In this document: in pieces, positions 9,579-19,600 of the stretch
Numbering within the stretch: the first letter of the stretch is position 1
Layout: the number at the start of each line of letters is the position of its first letter
Assembly: GCF_001552215.1 (NCBI RefSeq)
Contig: NZ_BCQT01000011.1
Location: forward strand, 434,001 to 498,000
Reading direction: 5' to 3'
Source of the DNA: Actinomadura macra NBRC 14102
GTDB lineage: Bacteria; Actinomycetota; Actinomycetes; Streptosporangiales; Streptosporangiaceae
DNA length: 64,000 bases
Position numbers and translations under genes: made by a program
The notes under the pieces: generated by a model
The model's database searches: none
What the model saw: the letters and a program-made list of their open reading frames with translations, nothing else
Told to the model about the DNA's origin: nothing

Positions 9579-11093
9579 TCAGGTCACGGTGACCACCACC
9601 GAATGCCAGCCGGTGGCCCCGTCCGGGAGCGGCGGGGCGCGGTCCGCGGGCTGCGTCGCGCCCGTCCCGTCGGTGGCGCGGACGCGCAAGGTGTGGGAGC
9701 CGGGGGTGGCGTCCCATTCGGCGACCCACTGCCGCCAGGTGTCCAGGCCCGGGACGGGCGCCAGCCGCGCCTGCCGCCAGGGCCCGTCGTCGACCTGCCA
9801 CTCGACGGCGTCGATGCCGCGGTGCTGGGCCCACGCGGTTCCGGCGACCGCGACACGTCCGGCCCTGACGCGCGCCAGCGGCTTCGGCACGTCGATCCGC
9901 GAGAAGGTCTTGACCGGCGCCTGTTCCGCATAGCCGCGTCGCGTCCAGTACGCCCGGTCGGTGGCGAAACGGGTGACCTTGAGATCGACGACCCACTTGG
10001 TCGCAGAGACATATCCGTACAGGCCGGGGACGACCAGCCGCGCCGGGAAGCCGTGCGCGACCGGCAGCGGCTCGCCGTTCATGCCCACGGCGAGGAGGGC
10101 GTCCCGCCCGTCCAGCACCGCCGCCAGGGGAGTGGACAGCGTCATGCCGTCCGCCGACCGGGAGAGGATCTGGTCCGCTCCCGCCCGCACCCCCGCCCGG
10201 CGCAGCAGCGCCGCCAGCGAAGTGCCGAGCCAGCGGGCGTTCCCGGCCAGGTCCCCGCCGACCTGGTTGGAGACGCACGCCAGGGTGATGTCGCGCTCGA
10301 CCAGCGGACGCGCCAGCAGGTCCTCGAACGTCAACTCGACCGGCCGGTCCACGATCCCGTGGATCCGCAGCGTCCAGTCACGCGGGTCGACCTGGGGCAG
10401 GGTGAGCGCGGTGTCGACGCGGTAGAAGTCCCGGTTGGACGTCCGGAACGCCGTCATTCCCGGCACCCGTACCTGTGTTCCCGCCGGTACCTGCGTTGCC
10501 GGGCTGGAGGGGGCGGGAAGCCGTACTCCCGCCCGGATCGCCGAGACGTCCTCGCGCCGCAGCAGAAGCCGTCCCACGACCCCACCGGCCACGGCCGCGC
10601 CCAGGACGCCCGCGCCGGTCACCAGCAGCCGCCGCCGTCCGCCGTCCGTGCCGCCGGCCCGGTCCGGCCGGGTGGCACGCGTCAGGCGCGTCAGCGCGGC
10701 CATTCCCGCGCCCGCACCGGCGACCGCCGGGACGGCGTCGACGAGGTCCGCTCCCGGCCGGGTCATCGCCGCGACCACGCCGACCAGCCCGAACGCCGCG
10801 ATTCCGGCGAGTCCCCAGCGCGGTCGGCGCCGCGCCAGCAGCCCGACCCCGAGCGCCGCGACCGTGATCCCGACGCCGAGCCCGACGAGCAGGACGGTCT
10901 TGTCGTCGTCCCCGAACCGCCGGATCGCGACGTCCTTCAGCCACACCGGCGTCAGGTCGATGAACCCGGCCCCGACCGCGAGCAGCGGCGAGGACTCCGC
11001 TCGGCCGAGCGCGCCCGCCACCAGCTCGGCCGACCCCATCGCGGCCGCCGCCGCGAGGACGCCGCCGACCGCGGCCCATCGTCTGCTTGTCAC
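9579..11093 (-). CDS. Membrane-anchored molybdopterin oxidoreductase, sulfite oxidase/YedY-like
   Basis: About 504 residues from a GTG start (VTSRRWAAVGG). The first 200 residues hold four or so membrane helices (AAVGGVLAAAAAMGSAELVAG; VLLVGLGVGITVAALGVGLLA; GLAGIAAFGLVGVVAAM; LVTGAGVLGAAVAGGVVG). The catalytic half has the oxidoreductase molybdopterin domain with the Moco-binding cysteine in DITLACVSNQVGGDLAGNARWLG and a C-terminal Mo-co dimerisation Ig-like domain ending GWHSVVVTV. Predicted to face the outside of the membrane; the substrate is unknown. The frame stays open upstream to 11309, so an earlier start is possible, but the helix-bearing N-terminus begins here. Confidence 0.88.
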   Translation of the reverse strand: MTSRRWAAVGGVLAAAAAMGSAELVAGALGRAESSPLLAVGAGFIDLTPVWLKDVAIRRFGDDDKTVLLVGLGVGITVAALGVGLLARRRPRWGLAGIAAFGLVGVVAAMTRPGADLVDAVPAVAGAGAGMAALTRLTRATRPDRAGGTDGGRRRLLVTGAGVLGAAVAGGVVGRLLLRREDVSAIRAGVRLPAPSSPATQVPAGTQVRVPGMTAFRTSNRDFYRVDTALTLPQVDPRDWTLRIHGIVDRPVELTFEDLLARPLVERDITLACVSNQVGGDLAGNARWLGTSLAALLRRAGVRAGADQILSRSADGMTLSTPLAAVLDGRDALLAVGMNGEPLPVAHGFPARLVVPGLYGYVSATKWVVDLKVTRFATDRAYWTRRGYAEQAPVKTFSRIDVPKPLARVRAGRVAVAGTAWAQHRGIDAVEWQVDDGPWRQARLAPVPGLDTWRQWVAEWDATPGSHTLRVRATDGTGATQPADRAPPLPDGATGWHSVVVTVT

Positions 11094-11259
11094 GACCGGT
11101 GTTCGGGGCCGCACGCTCCGCGGATGGGTGCGACTTCGAAGACGGCGGCCGGTAGCGGCCAGTCGCGGTATGGCCGCATTCAGTCGAACGCGACGATTCG
11201 CCCTTTCGGAAAATGGGAGGATACGGCCTGATCCGGGCTGAACGGACGGGGACGGTGCG

Positions 11260-11715
11260 TTGGACGACGAGGCTTTGCGGCAGGTCCAGAGAGAACTCGG
11301 GGGGCTCATCGACCCGGAGATCTGCGGCCAGGGCGCGCTGGCGGCCGCCCAGGTCGACGGGGAGTTCGGCTACGACTCCGACCTTGAGGCCGACGAACTC
11401 GCCGAGGAGCTGGCGGCCCGGTTCAGGGCCGGGCCGCATCTCGGCCGGCTGATGCTCGTCCGCGACGGGGTACGCGTCGCCGTCGGCACGCGGGAGCGTG
11501 TCCTCGGCGCCGAGGACATCACGGCGGGCGGCGAATTCGGCGCCGGTGATCGGGCCGTCCTGCTGGGCGGGTCGACGCGCTACCGGCTGCTGGAGTTCGC
11601 CTGCGGCCACGCGAGCTGCGGTACCGAATACAGGTCCTTCTACGACGAGCGCTTCCTGCCCAGGTGCCCAACACACGGGGCGATGGAGCTGCGGCTCGCC
11701 GGGGCCGCCCCGTGA
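11260..11715 (+). CDS. Small acidic protein with Cys/His tail, first gene of conflict-type operon
   Basis: I do not recognise the family. It has 151 residues from a TTG codon, the first start in a frame that reads well from here. The N-terminal half is acidic and helical (LEADELAEELAARF); the C-terminal half contains LEFACGHASCGTEYRSFYDERFLPRCPTHGAMEL, whose C-x4-C and C-x2-H pairs look like a small zinc-binding ribbon. Its stop overlaps the next start (GTGA), and it leads a seven-gene run with AAA+, vWA, CHAT and TPR genes, so it is probably a dedicated component of that system. TTG start and weak RBS imply low expression. Confidence 0.7.
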   Translation: MDDEALRQVQRELGGLIDPEICGQGALAAAQVDGEFGYDSDLEADELAEELAARFRAGPHLGRLMLVRDGVRVAVGTRERVLGAEDITAGGEFGAGDRAVLLGGSTRYRLLEFACGHASCGTEYRSFYDERFLPRCPTHGAMELRLAGAAP

Positions 11716-12677
11716 AGCTGGACGCGCTGGTCAAGCCGCCCGGGGAGGCGGGATTCGGGCGCCGGTTCTTCCTCGTCGGCTACTTCCCCGTCTACGCCGC
11801 GACGCTGTGGTTGCTGCTGTTGATCTGGGCGGGAGCCTGGGGTCCGCTGCGCTTCAAGGACGCTTGGAAGACGGCCTCGGGGCTGGGGCTGGCGCAGGTG
11901 GTGTTCCTGGCACTCGGCATCACCCTCGTGGCCGTCGTCCTCCACCCGCTTCAGCTCGTGCTGGTCCGCGGGTTGGAGGGGGCGGCACCCCAGGGGCCGG
12001 TGCGCGGATGGCAGCTCAGGCTCAGGTGGCAGCACCGGAGCAAGAAGAGACTGGAGACCGCCGCCGTACCCACCGGGTCGCCTCCCGGCGCCGAGGAGAT
12101 CCAGCGGGCCGGGGCGGCGGGCCGTCAACTGCGGCGCCGCTTCCCGTTGCCCGGCCACCTCGTTCGGGCGACCGCGCTCGGCAACGTCCTCGCGGCGATG
12201 GAGGACGGGGTGGGCCGCGCCTACGGGCTCGACGTGGTGACGGCGTGGCCGAGGCTCTACCCGTTGCTGGGCGAGCGGGTCCGGGAGATCGTGGACGACC
12301 GCCGCGACAGCCTGGACATGGCGTCCCGCATGGCGGTGACCATGGCGGTCACCGCGGTGGCCACAATCGTGCTGCTGGCGGCGTCCGGACCGTGGGTGCT
12401 TCTTGCGATCGTCCCTTCGGTACTGGCTGGGATCTGCTACCGGGGCGCCGTGCACGCGGCCCTCGCCTACACCGAGAGCGTCGAGGTGGCCGTCGACCTG
12501 CATCGGGCGGACCTCCTCAGCGCCCTGCGCATGAAGCCCCCGGAGAAGCCGGCCGACGAGCGGACGCTGAACGGGCGATGGAGCGACCACTGGCGCCAGG
12601 GCGTGCCGCTGCCGCACGACCTCAGGTACGTCTCGATCAAGAACGAGAGCTACATCGTGCACAAGGAACAGAAGTGA
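11712..12677 (+). CDS. Membrane protein of the AAA/vWA/CHAT operon
   Basis: A 321-residue protein of no family known to me. From the GTG overlapping the previous stop, it has two N-terminal helices (FFLVGYFPVYAATLWLLLLIW; LAQVVFLALGITLVAVVLHPLQL), a basic cytoplasmic stretch of about 130 residues, and a second pair (AVTMAVTAVATIVLLAASG; WVLLAIVPSVLAGICYRGAVH) before a charged C-terminal tail of about 70 residues ending in a conserved-looking VSIKNESYIVHKEQK. The stop overlaps the AAA+ gene start (GTGA). A membrane component next to NTPase and protease genes suggests that the system senses, anchors at or attacks the membrane; this is inference from context. Confidence 0.8.
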   Translation: MKLDALVKPPGEAGFGRRFFLVGYFPVYAATLWLLLLIWAGAWGPLRFKDAWKTASGLGLAQVVFLALGITLVAVVLHPLQLVLVRGLEGAAPQGPVRGWQLRLRWQHRSKKRLETAAVPTGSPPGAEEIQRAGAAGRQLRRRFPLPGHLVRATALGNVLAAMEDGVGRAYGLDVVTAWPRLYPLLGERVREIVDDRRDSLDMASRMAVTMAVTAVATIVLLAASGPWVLLAIVPSVLAGICYRGAVHAALAYTESVEVAVDLHRADLLSALRMKPPEKPADERTLNGRWSDHWRQGVPLPHDLRYVSIKNESYIVHKEQK

Positions 12678-13621
12678 CCGACCTGGACCCGGCCTCCTCC
12701 GTCCTCCCGTACTCGCTGATCGTCGGGCAGGAGGAACTGCGGTCCGCGCTGGAGATCGCCTACGTGAGCGACGCCGTCGGCGGCGTCCTCGCGACGGGCC
12801 AGCGCGGCACCGCCAAGACGACCACCGTGCGGGCGTTCACCCTGATGCTCACCGGCGAGCTGCCCGTCACGCTGCCGATCGGGGCCACCGACGACCGCGT
12901 CCTCGGCGGCTGGAAGATCGACAAGCTGATGGAGGGCAAGCCCGAGGCGCAGGACGGGCTGCTGGTGGAGGCGTCCAGATCCGCGGCCGGGATCCTGTAC
13001 ATCGACGAGATCAACCTCCTCGACGACTACCTCGTCAACATCATCCTGGACGTGGTATCCACGGGCGTCCTCAACGTGCAGCGCGACAACCTCGCCGAGG
13101 AGTCCGTGCCGGCACGGTTCACGCTCGTCGGCACGATGAACCCCGACGAGGGCAGCCTCCGCCCGCAGCTCCTCGACAGGTTCGGCCTGGTGGCGGAGGT
13201 CCGGCCGGAGAACGACGAGGAGCGCCGGGCCGAGATCATGGAGGCGGTACTGACCTTCCACGACGACCCGGACGCCGCCCAGGTGCAGGAGGCCAGGCGG
13301 CGTGACGAACAGAGACGCGCCGCCCTCCAGGAGGCGAAGGCGCGGGTCGGGGACGTCGGCTGGGCCCCGGGCACGCTCGCCGCGTGCGCCCGGCTCGCGG
13401 GGGCGTTCGGCCTGGCGGGGCACCGCGGCGAACTCGTCCTCGCGCGCGCCGCGCGGGCCCGCGCCGCCATCGACGGCGACACCGAGGTCACGACCGGCCA
13501 CGTCGCCGCCGTCGCCCGTCCGGCGCTGGTGCACCGCCGGTCGAACGGCGACTCCGGCAGCCTTCCGATCTGGGAGGACACGGACGACGCCCTGGTGGCC
13601 GAGCGGCTGCGGGACGGCTGA
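12674..13621 (+). CDS. ChlI/MoxR-type AAA+ ATPase
   Basis: A 315-residue AAA+ protein from GTG. The Walker A is GQRGTAKTT with Lys48, of the magnesium-chelatase ChlI type; Walker B is ILYIDEIN; sensor 1 reads TLVGTMNPDEG and the arginine-finger region RPQLLDRFGL, followed by a helical lid. It lacks the other chelatase genes around it, while a ChlD-like vWA protein sits directly downstream, so the two probably form the ATPase/adaptor pair seen in MoxR-vWA conflict systems rather than a chlorophyll enzyme. It overlaps the upstream membrane gene by four bases and is four bases from the vWA gene. Confidence 0.93.
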   Translation: MTDLDPASSVLPYSLIVGQEELRSALEIAYVSDAVGGVLATGQRGTAKTTTVRAFTLMLTGELPVTLPIGATDDRVLGGWKIDKLMEGKPEAQDGLLVEASRSAAGILYIDEINLLDDYLVNIILDVVSTGVLNVQRDNLAEESVPARFTLVGTMNPDEGSLRPQLLDRFGLVAEVRPENDEERRAEIMEAVLTFHDDPDAAQVQEARRRDEQRRAALQEAKARVGDVGWAPGTLAACARLAGAFGLAGHRGELVLARAARARAAIDGDTEVTTGHVAAVARPALVHRRSNGDSGSLPIWEDTDDALVAERLRDG

Positions 13622-13625
13622 GCGC

Positions 13626-15410
13626 GTGGCCTCCCTCGACCAGGTGCGGACGCTGCTGCGCTGCCTTGCGGCCGAGCCCCGGCTGGGCGGCGCCCTCTTC
13701 TACGACCTGGAACCCGCGCTGCTGGTGCCGCTGGCCCGCAGGCTCGCCGGCGCGCTGCCCGGCCCGCCGAAACCGCTGGTCCTCGGCGCGCACGCCGGGA
13801 CCGAGGACCTCTTCGTCCAGACGCGCCTGGACGGCGACGTGCTGCGTACCGTCCGCGGCCCGCTCGCCGCGGAGCGCGGCGCCGTGGTGATAGTCCCCGA
13901 TCTCGCCCGGGTCGACCCGCCGGTGGCCCAGACGATCGTGACCATGGCCGGAGCCGAGTTGGCGACGGCCGAGGTCCTCGGGCGCAGCCTGCGATGGCAG
14001 CCGCGGACGTGGTGGCTCGCGGCGGCCCCGCGCGCCGAGGTCGCCGGTCTCTCGGCGCACCTGCTGGACCGCTTCCCGATCCGGGTCCGCGCCGACCGGC
14101 TCTACCTGGAGTGGACCGGCGCGGCGGACGCGGCCGGCGAGACCGGCCTGGCCGCCGAGGAGGCCGCGCTCATGCGGGGGTTGCCCGAGGTGGAGGCGCC
14201 GGACGGGACGGGCGGGCCGCCGCTGTCCGGCGACGCCGTCCGCCGCGTCCTGGACTTCCTCCCGCCCGGCCCGAGCAGGCGCCGGGACCTGACGCTCGCC
14301 CGGGCCGCACGGCTGCTGGCGGGCTTCGCTGGCGCGGCGGCCACCGGCGCCGCCCACGTCGAGGAGGCGGCGGAGATGCTCGGCATCCCGCGCCGTCCGG
14401 CTCCCGCCTCCCCGCCCGTGGCGGAACCGGCCCCGAGCGCCCGCCCCGAACCCCGCCCCCTGCCGCCGCCGCCTCCACCAGCGGGAGACGTCCGCGGCAC
14501 CCGCGCCACGGCCCCCGCCCCCCGCCCGGTGGCAGGTCGCTCCGGCCCGGCCGTGCCCCTGCCCGCCGCCGTCGCCGAACAGGCGTGGCCGTATCCCGAG
14601 GACGAGGCCGGCGCCCTGCCGCGCCTCGGCACCCTCCGCCCGGCGGGCGGTCGGCACACGCGGGCGCGGGAACTGCGGGGCCGTCCGCTCGGCGTGCGGC
14701 CCGCCTTCGACCTGCGCGATCTCGCGATCGTCGCGACCGTGGTCGAGGCGGCGAAGTTCCAGCGGGTACGCCGCACGAACCGCCCGGACGCCGCCCGGGG
14801 CCTGCTGGTCGCCCCGGCGGATCTGCGCCGCCCGCGCCGGCAACCCGAGCCCGGTTCCGCCCTCGTCCTCGTCCTGGACCACTCCTGCTGGCGGCACTTC
14901 GACCCCGCGCCCGGCATGGCCGCCTTCCTGCGCGCCGCGCACCGCGACGACGCCGCCGTGTCGGTGATCGAGTTCGGTCACCGCGACAACCCCGACGAGC
15001 TGAGGGCCGTCCGGTACCGGGCCCGGTCCGTCCTGGACCCGCGCGTGCTCGCCTCGCTCCGCCGTGCCGCCGGCCTGGCCAGCCCGCTGGCGCATGCGCT
15101 CGACCTCGCGGTGACCGAGGTGCGGCGCCTCCTGCGGCGCGGCCCCCTGCCGGTCTCCCTGGTGGTGGCCAGCGACGGCCGCGGCAACGTGCCGCTGGAC
15201 GACAGCCTGCTCGGCACGGTCCGCGCGGCGGTGGGGCGCAGGGGAGTGTCCGCCGCGCTCGTGGCCGCCTCCCCGCTGCGGGTGCAGCGGGGTGTCGAGG
15301 CGGTGGTGCTGGCACCGGACGTCGACCAGTATCCGGGTCTGCCCTTCGACCTGGCGGAGGCCATGGGCGGTTCCGTGATCACCGCGCCGCGCAGGGACGA
15401 CCGGCGATGA
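13626..15410 (+). CDS. ChlD-like protein: degenerate AAA domain, Pro-rich linker, vWA domain
   Basis: 594 residues from GTG, four bases after the AAA+ gene. The first 260 residues resemble an AAA+ core and lid without a Walker A lysine motif, followed by a long Pro/Ala linker (about residues 265-320) and a C-terminal vWA fold. This is the domain order of magnesium chelatase ChlD/BchD. The MIDAS start reads LVLVLDHSCW near residue 418 instead of DxSxS, so metal binding is probably lost or changed; the later VVASDGRGN element is kept. Likely an adaptor that lets the neighbouring ATPase act on partner proteins. It overlaps the CHAT protease gene (ATGA). Confidence 0.85.
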   Translation: MASLDQVRTLLRCLAAEPRLGGALFYDLEPALLVPLARRLAGALPGPPKPLVLGAHAGTEDLFVQTRLDGDVLRTVRGPLAAERGAVVIVPDLARVDPPVAQTIVTMAGAELATAEVLGRSLRWQPRTWWLAAAPRAEVAGLSAHLLDRFPIRVRADRLYLEWTGAADAAGETGLAAEEAALMRGLPEVEAPDGTGGPPLSGDAVRRVLDFLPPGPSRRRDLTLARAARLLAGFAGAAATGAAHVEEAAEMLGIPRRPAPASPPVAEPAPSARPEPRPLPPPPPPAGDVRGTRATAPAPRPVAGRSGPAVPLPAAVAEQAWPYPEDEAGALPRLGTLRPAGGRHTRARELRGRPLGVRPAFDLRDLAIVATVVEAAKFQRVRRTNRPDAARGLLVAPADLRRPRRQPEPGSALVLVLDHSCWRHFDPAPGMAAFLRAAHRDDAAVSVIEFGHRDNPDELRAVRYRARSVLDPRVLASLRRAAGLASPLAHALDLAVTEVRRLLRRGPLPVSLVVASDGRGNVPLDDSLLGTVRAAVGRRGVSAALVAASPLRVQRGVEAVVLAPDVDQYPGLPFDLAEAMGGSVITAPRRDDRR

Positions 15411-16654
15411 CGATACGGGAGCTGGTGTACGCCGACGGCGGCGAACCACCGGAGCGCCGGACGCGGCAGGCCGTCCCCGACCCGGCCCCGGAGATCGAGG
15501 TCCGCGGAGAGAGCCGGGGGTTCACCGCCGAGACGGTATCGCTGGACCACGAGCTCCCGCCCGACGTCGCGCTGCTGTGCGTCAAGGCGAACGCCCGGTA
15601 CGGGCCGCGCAGTTTCGAGCTGTACTTCCACCATCGAGGCACGGTCCGGGCCGCGAACTCGGGCGACGACCTGGACAAGCAGGAGGCCCACGAGAGGCTG
15701 TCGCTCGGCAGGCTGACCGACGGCCTCGCGGACGAGGAGTGGGGGGAGACCTACCGGTGGATGATGAACTGGTGGGGCCGCCAGTTCACGCTGAACTCCT
15801 GGATCAGGGAACTGCTGGAGTCCCCCGGGGCCCAGCTCGTCGTCTTCGACGTGACGAGCTACGAGATCCCGTGGGAACTGTGCTACCACGCGCCTCCGCC
15901 CGGCCGGCCCGGTGACAGCGGCTGGCTCGGCCAGCTCATCCCCGTCACCCGGTGGACCAGCCTGCTGTTCGGCGAGGCCGAGTGGCAGTACGGCGCGGTG
16001 CCGCAGGCGGCCTCGGGCGGCATCCTGATGATGGAGTCCGAGGATCTGCGCAAGGAACCCGACGGGTTCGCCGACTTCGTGGTGCGGAGCCGCGAGCCCA
16101 CGGTCGAGAAGCTGCTGCGCGGCCTGGCCGACGACGATCCCGCCCAGTCCCTGTTCTCGCTGCTCATGATCCGGTGCCATGGGGAGTACACCCCGGACAA
16201 CCGACTCAGTCTCAACGGGACGAACCTGGAGCGGCTCTTCGAGTACGACATGACCGCCCTGCGGAAGGCCGAGGCGATCGTCCTGCTCAACGCCTGCATC
16301 ACCGGCCGTCCAGTGACCGACACCGCCCACCTTGCCGCCCCGACCCGCAGCTTCGCGCAGACCTTCCTCAGCAAGGGCGCCCGCGCCGTCATCGCGACCG
16401 CCGGCGACATCGGCGTGGTGCACTCCCATCTGTTCGCCGTGAAGCTCGTGGGACGGGCAGGGCAGGGCGCCCAGAACCTCGCGCGTCTGCTCTTCGAACA
16501 CCGGAGCCACTACGCGGAGAAGGTGCGGCTGCGTCCGGGGGAGCCCGATCGCCGCACCGTGGGGGCGTACAAGCGGTTCTTCTGGAGCTTCATGTACGTG
16601 TACTACGGGCACCCGGACACCACCCTCCGGCTCTCACGTCCGGAACCGGCATGA
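15407..16654 (+). CDS. CHAT-domain cysteine protease
   Basis: 415 residues from the ATG overlapping the vWA gene. The C-terminal half is a caspase-like CHAT domain: the catalytic histidine is His258 in LLMIRCHGEYT and the catalytic cysteine Cys297 in VLLNACITG, followed by the FLSKGARAVIATAGDIG segment typical of the fold. The N-terminal half has the IPWELCYHA element found before CHAT domains. CHAT proteases act as effectors or signal-relaying proteases in bacterial immunity and programmed death. Both dyad residues are intact, so an active protease is expected; the substrate may be another protein of the operon. The stop overlaps the next start (ATGA). Confidence 0.92.
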   Translation: MTIRELVYADGGEPPERRTRQAVPDPAPEIEVRGESRGFTAETVSLDHELPPDVALLCVKANARYGPRSFELYFHHRGTVRAANSGDDLDKQEAHERLSLGRLTDGLADEEWGETYRWMMNWWGRQFTLNSWIRELLESPGAQLVVFDVTSYEIPWELCYHAPPPGRPGDSGWLGQLIPVTRWTSLLFGEAEWQYGAVPQAASGGILMMESEDLRKEPDGFADFVVRSREPTVEKLLRGLADDDPAQSLFSLLMIRCHGEYTPDNRLSLNGTNLERLFEYDMTALRKAEAIVLLNACITGRPVTDTAHLAAPTRSFAQTFLSKGARAVIATAGDIGVVHSHLFAVKLVGRAGQGAQNLARLLFEHRSHYAEKVRLRPGEPDRRTVGAYKRFFWSFMYVYYGHPDTTLRLSRPEPA

Positions 16655-19600
16655 GCGCGTCCGAGGTCCGCCTGTCTCCCATCGTCACCTGGCCGGAGCG
16701 GGTGGAGGCCGGCGGCAGCTATCTCGTGAGCGTGGACGTCGAGCTGGAGGGCGCCCTGGACGCCTGGCCCTATCCGCGGGAGGAGTACGCGATCGGCTGC
16801 ATGCTTGACGGCGGCTCGGGCTTCGCCGTCGAGTCGGTCGGCGACACGACGCTGGTGGTGCACCGCTTCGGTGGGACCTACGGGCCGGTCACGTTCGTCG
16901 CGCACGCCTTGGACGCCCCGTCCGGCGAGCTGCACCTCACGCTGCTCACGGAAGGCGGCGTCCCCTTCCGGACGATCCCGCTCGCCGTGGACCACCCGGT
17001 TCCGTTGCCTCTCGGTGACCCGGTTCCCGCGCAGCCTCTCGCCGGACCGCGCCGCCGTTACTCGATCACCCCCTTTCCACCGCCGGAACTCGCGGACACC
17101 GGTTCCCTGCGGGACCTGCTCCCCAGCCGGGTGCTCGCGAAGGCCGGGAAACGCGCCCCCTTCCTCGGCCGGACACCCGAGCTGGAGCGCCTCCGGACCT
17201 GGCTGGACGGGGCAGGGGCCAGGATCCTCCTGCTCCACGGCCCCGGGGGCCAGGGCAAGAGCCGTCTCGCCGCCGAGCTGGCCCGGTACGGCCGGTCAGC
17301 GGGCTGGGAGGTGATGGCGGCGCACCTCGACGGCGGACACCTCGCCCCTGACTCCGCGGCCTCCGCGGCCGGACCCCCCGCCGGCTCCTCGGCTGCCGGC
17401 CCGGCGAAGCATGGCCTGCTCCTCGTCGTCGACTACACCGAGACCTGGCCGACCGATGACCTGCTCATGATGCTCGACGACGTCGCACTGCAACGGACGA
17501 CCCCCGTTCGCGTGCTGCTCGTCGCCCGCCCGGCGGGTGCCTGGTGGCTGGCGCTGGCCGACCGGCTCGGCGACAGCCGGGTCGAGACCGGCGCCATGCC
17601 CCTTGGACCCCTGGCGGACGACGACGCGACCCGTGATGCGGCGTTCACGTCCGCCGTCGAACGGTTCGCCAGGCTGTACGGGCGCAAACCCGACAGCACG
17701 CTGATGACTCCGCCGGCCGGCCTGCACTACGACCCCGGGTTTGGGCAGGTCCTCAACATCCACATGGCCGCTCTGAGCGCCGTGCTCGGCGTCCATGAGG
17801 CGGGTGACCATCGCGGCGTGGCGACCGTGCTGGTCGGAGCGGAGCGCTCGCACTGGGCCTCGCTGCGGGAGAGGGAGGTCATCACCACGTCAGTCGAAGC
17901 CATGACGCGGGTCACGTGGGTCGCCGCCCTGTTCGGGCCGGTGCCAGAGGACGAGTGCGAAGGGCTCCTCCGGGCGGCGGGCATCACGGACGACTTGTCT
18001 GAGGCGGTGCGGGACCACGCGTACTGCTACCCCCCTCCGGCCCCCGGCATGGCCTTGCAGCCCATCTCCCCCGACGCCCTCCGCGAGGACTTCGTCGCGG
18101 TCCACCTCCCCACCGATCACTCGACTCCGGAAGAGTGGGTGCATGCGGGACTCCTGGCGACGCCACGGGGACCCTCGGCCCTCGCCGTCCTGGTCGAGAC
18201 CGCACGCCGCTGGCCGGCCATGGCGCAGCGCCTCAACGCCATCCTGCTGGACGATCCCGCCCCGGCGATCGATGCCGGTGGCGCCGTCCTGCTCCGGCTC
18301 GCCGAGTTGGACGGCGTGGACCCGGACGTCCTGGAGACTATCGACCGGCGGCTGCCCGACGAGCGTCGCATCGACCTCGACATCGCTCGCGCCGTGCTCG
18401 GCGAGCGGCTGTTCCTTTCCCGCCTCGCTCGGACCAAAGGCGACACGGCGCGGCAGGGCAGGCTCTACATGGAGCTCAGTGGCCTGCGCTCCAACGTGGG
18501 CATGTACGAGCAGGCCGAGGAGGCGGCGGCGACCGCCATCGCCCTCCGGCGCGCGATGGTGGATGCGCAGCGCGGCGACATCGTCGCCGCGGGCGCGCTC
18601 GGCGACTCCCTCACGGTCTCGTCCCGCCACCTCGGGCGGCTGGGGCGGCACGAGCAGGGCCTCCAGCGGCTCACCGAGAGCGTCGACGTCATGCGCAGGC
18701 TCGCCGCCGAGCATCCCGTGATCTTCGAGTCGCAGCTCGTCTCTACCCTGAACGCCCAGTCGCTCGCCCTGGCGGACCTGGGCCGGCGCGAGGAGAGCCT
18801 GGCCGTCGTCCAGGAGGCCGTGGCGCTCTACCGGCGGCAGTCCGACGCCGATCCGCCCACCCTGGCCGGGCTCTTGAACAACCTCTCCGCGCGTTTGTCC
18901 GACATGGGGCGGTCGGCGGAGGGTCTGGCCGCGGCCGAGGAGGCGGTGGCGCTCTACCAGGCGCAGCCGGAGTCCCACCTTCCGTCCTTGGCTGCCGGCC
19001 TGCACAACCATTCGCGCAGGCTGGGGGAGCTGGGCCGGGATGCCGAGGGCGCGGAATCGGCGGCCGAGGCGGTGCGGATCCAGCGGGGTCTCGCCGAGGC
19101 AAACCCCGGCGCGTTCGAGGCCGGGCTCGCCGGTTCGCTCGACAACCTCTCCGTCCGGCTGGGGAACGCCGGCCGCCTGGAGGAGGCGCTCGCCGCCGTC
19201 GAGGAGGCCATCCGGATCCACCGGCGGCTCGCGGACCTGCGGCCCGACGCCTACCTGCCGGATCTGGCGGCGGCGCTCAACAACCACTCGCTCCTCCTCG
19301 GAGAGCAGGAACGCTTCAACGAGGGTCTGGCGGCCGTCGAGGAGGCCACCGACATCTACCGGGGCCTGGCCGCGGTCAACCCGGACGCCTACCTCCCCGA
19401 TCTGGCGGTCGCCCTCAGCAACTTGTCCCGCCGCCTGTGGAACCTGGGCGACGGAGACGCCGGACTCGCGATGATCGAGGAGGCCGTGGCCCTCCGCCGG
19501 AGGCTCGCCGCCATGAACGCGGAGGCGTTCCATGGCGACCTGGCGGAGACGTTGGAGAACCTGGCGCTCCAGCTCAACGAACTGGGGCGCTTCGACGAGG

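Noticed and set aside
12674..15410. Magnesium or cobalt chelatase subunits of tetrapyrrole synthesis
   Set aside because: No large chelatase subunit or tetrapyrrole gene is near, the vWA metal site is altered and the genes are embedded among CHAT, TPR and membrane protein genes.
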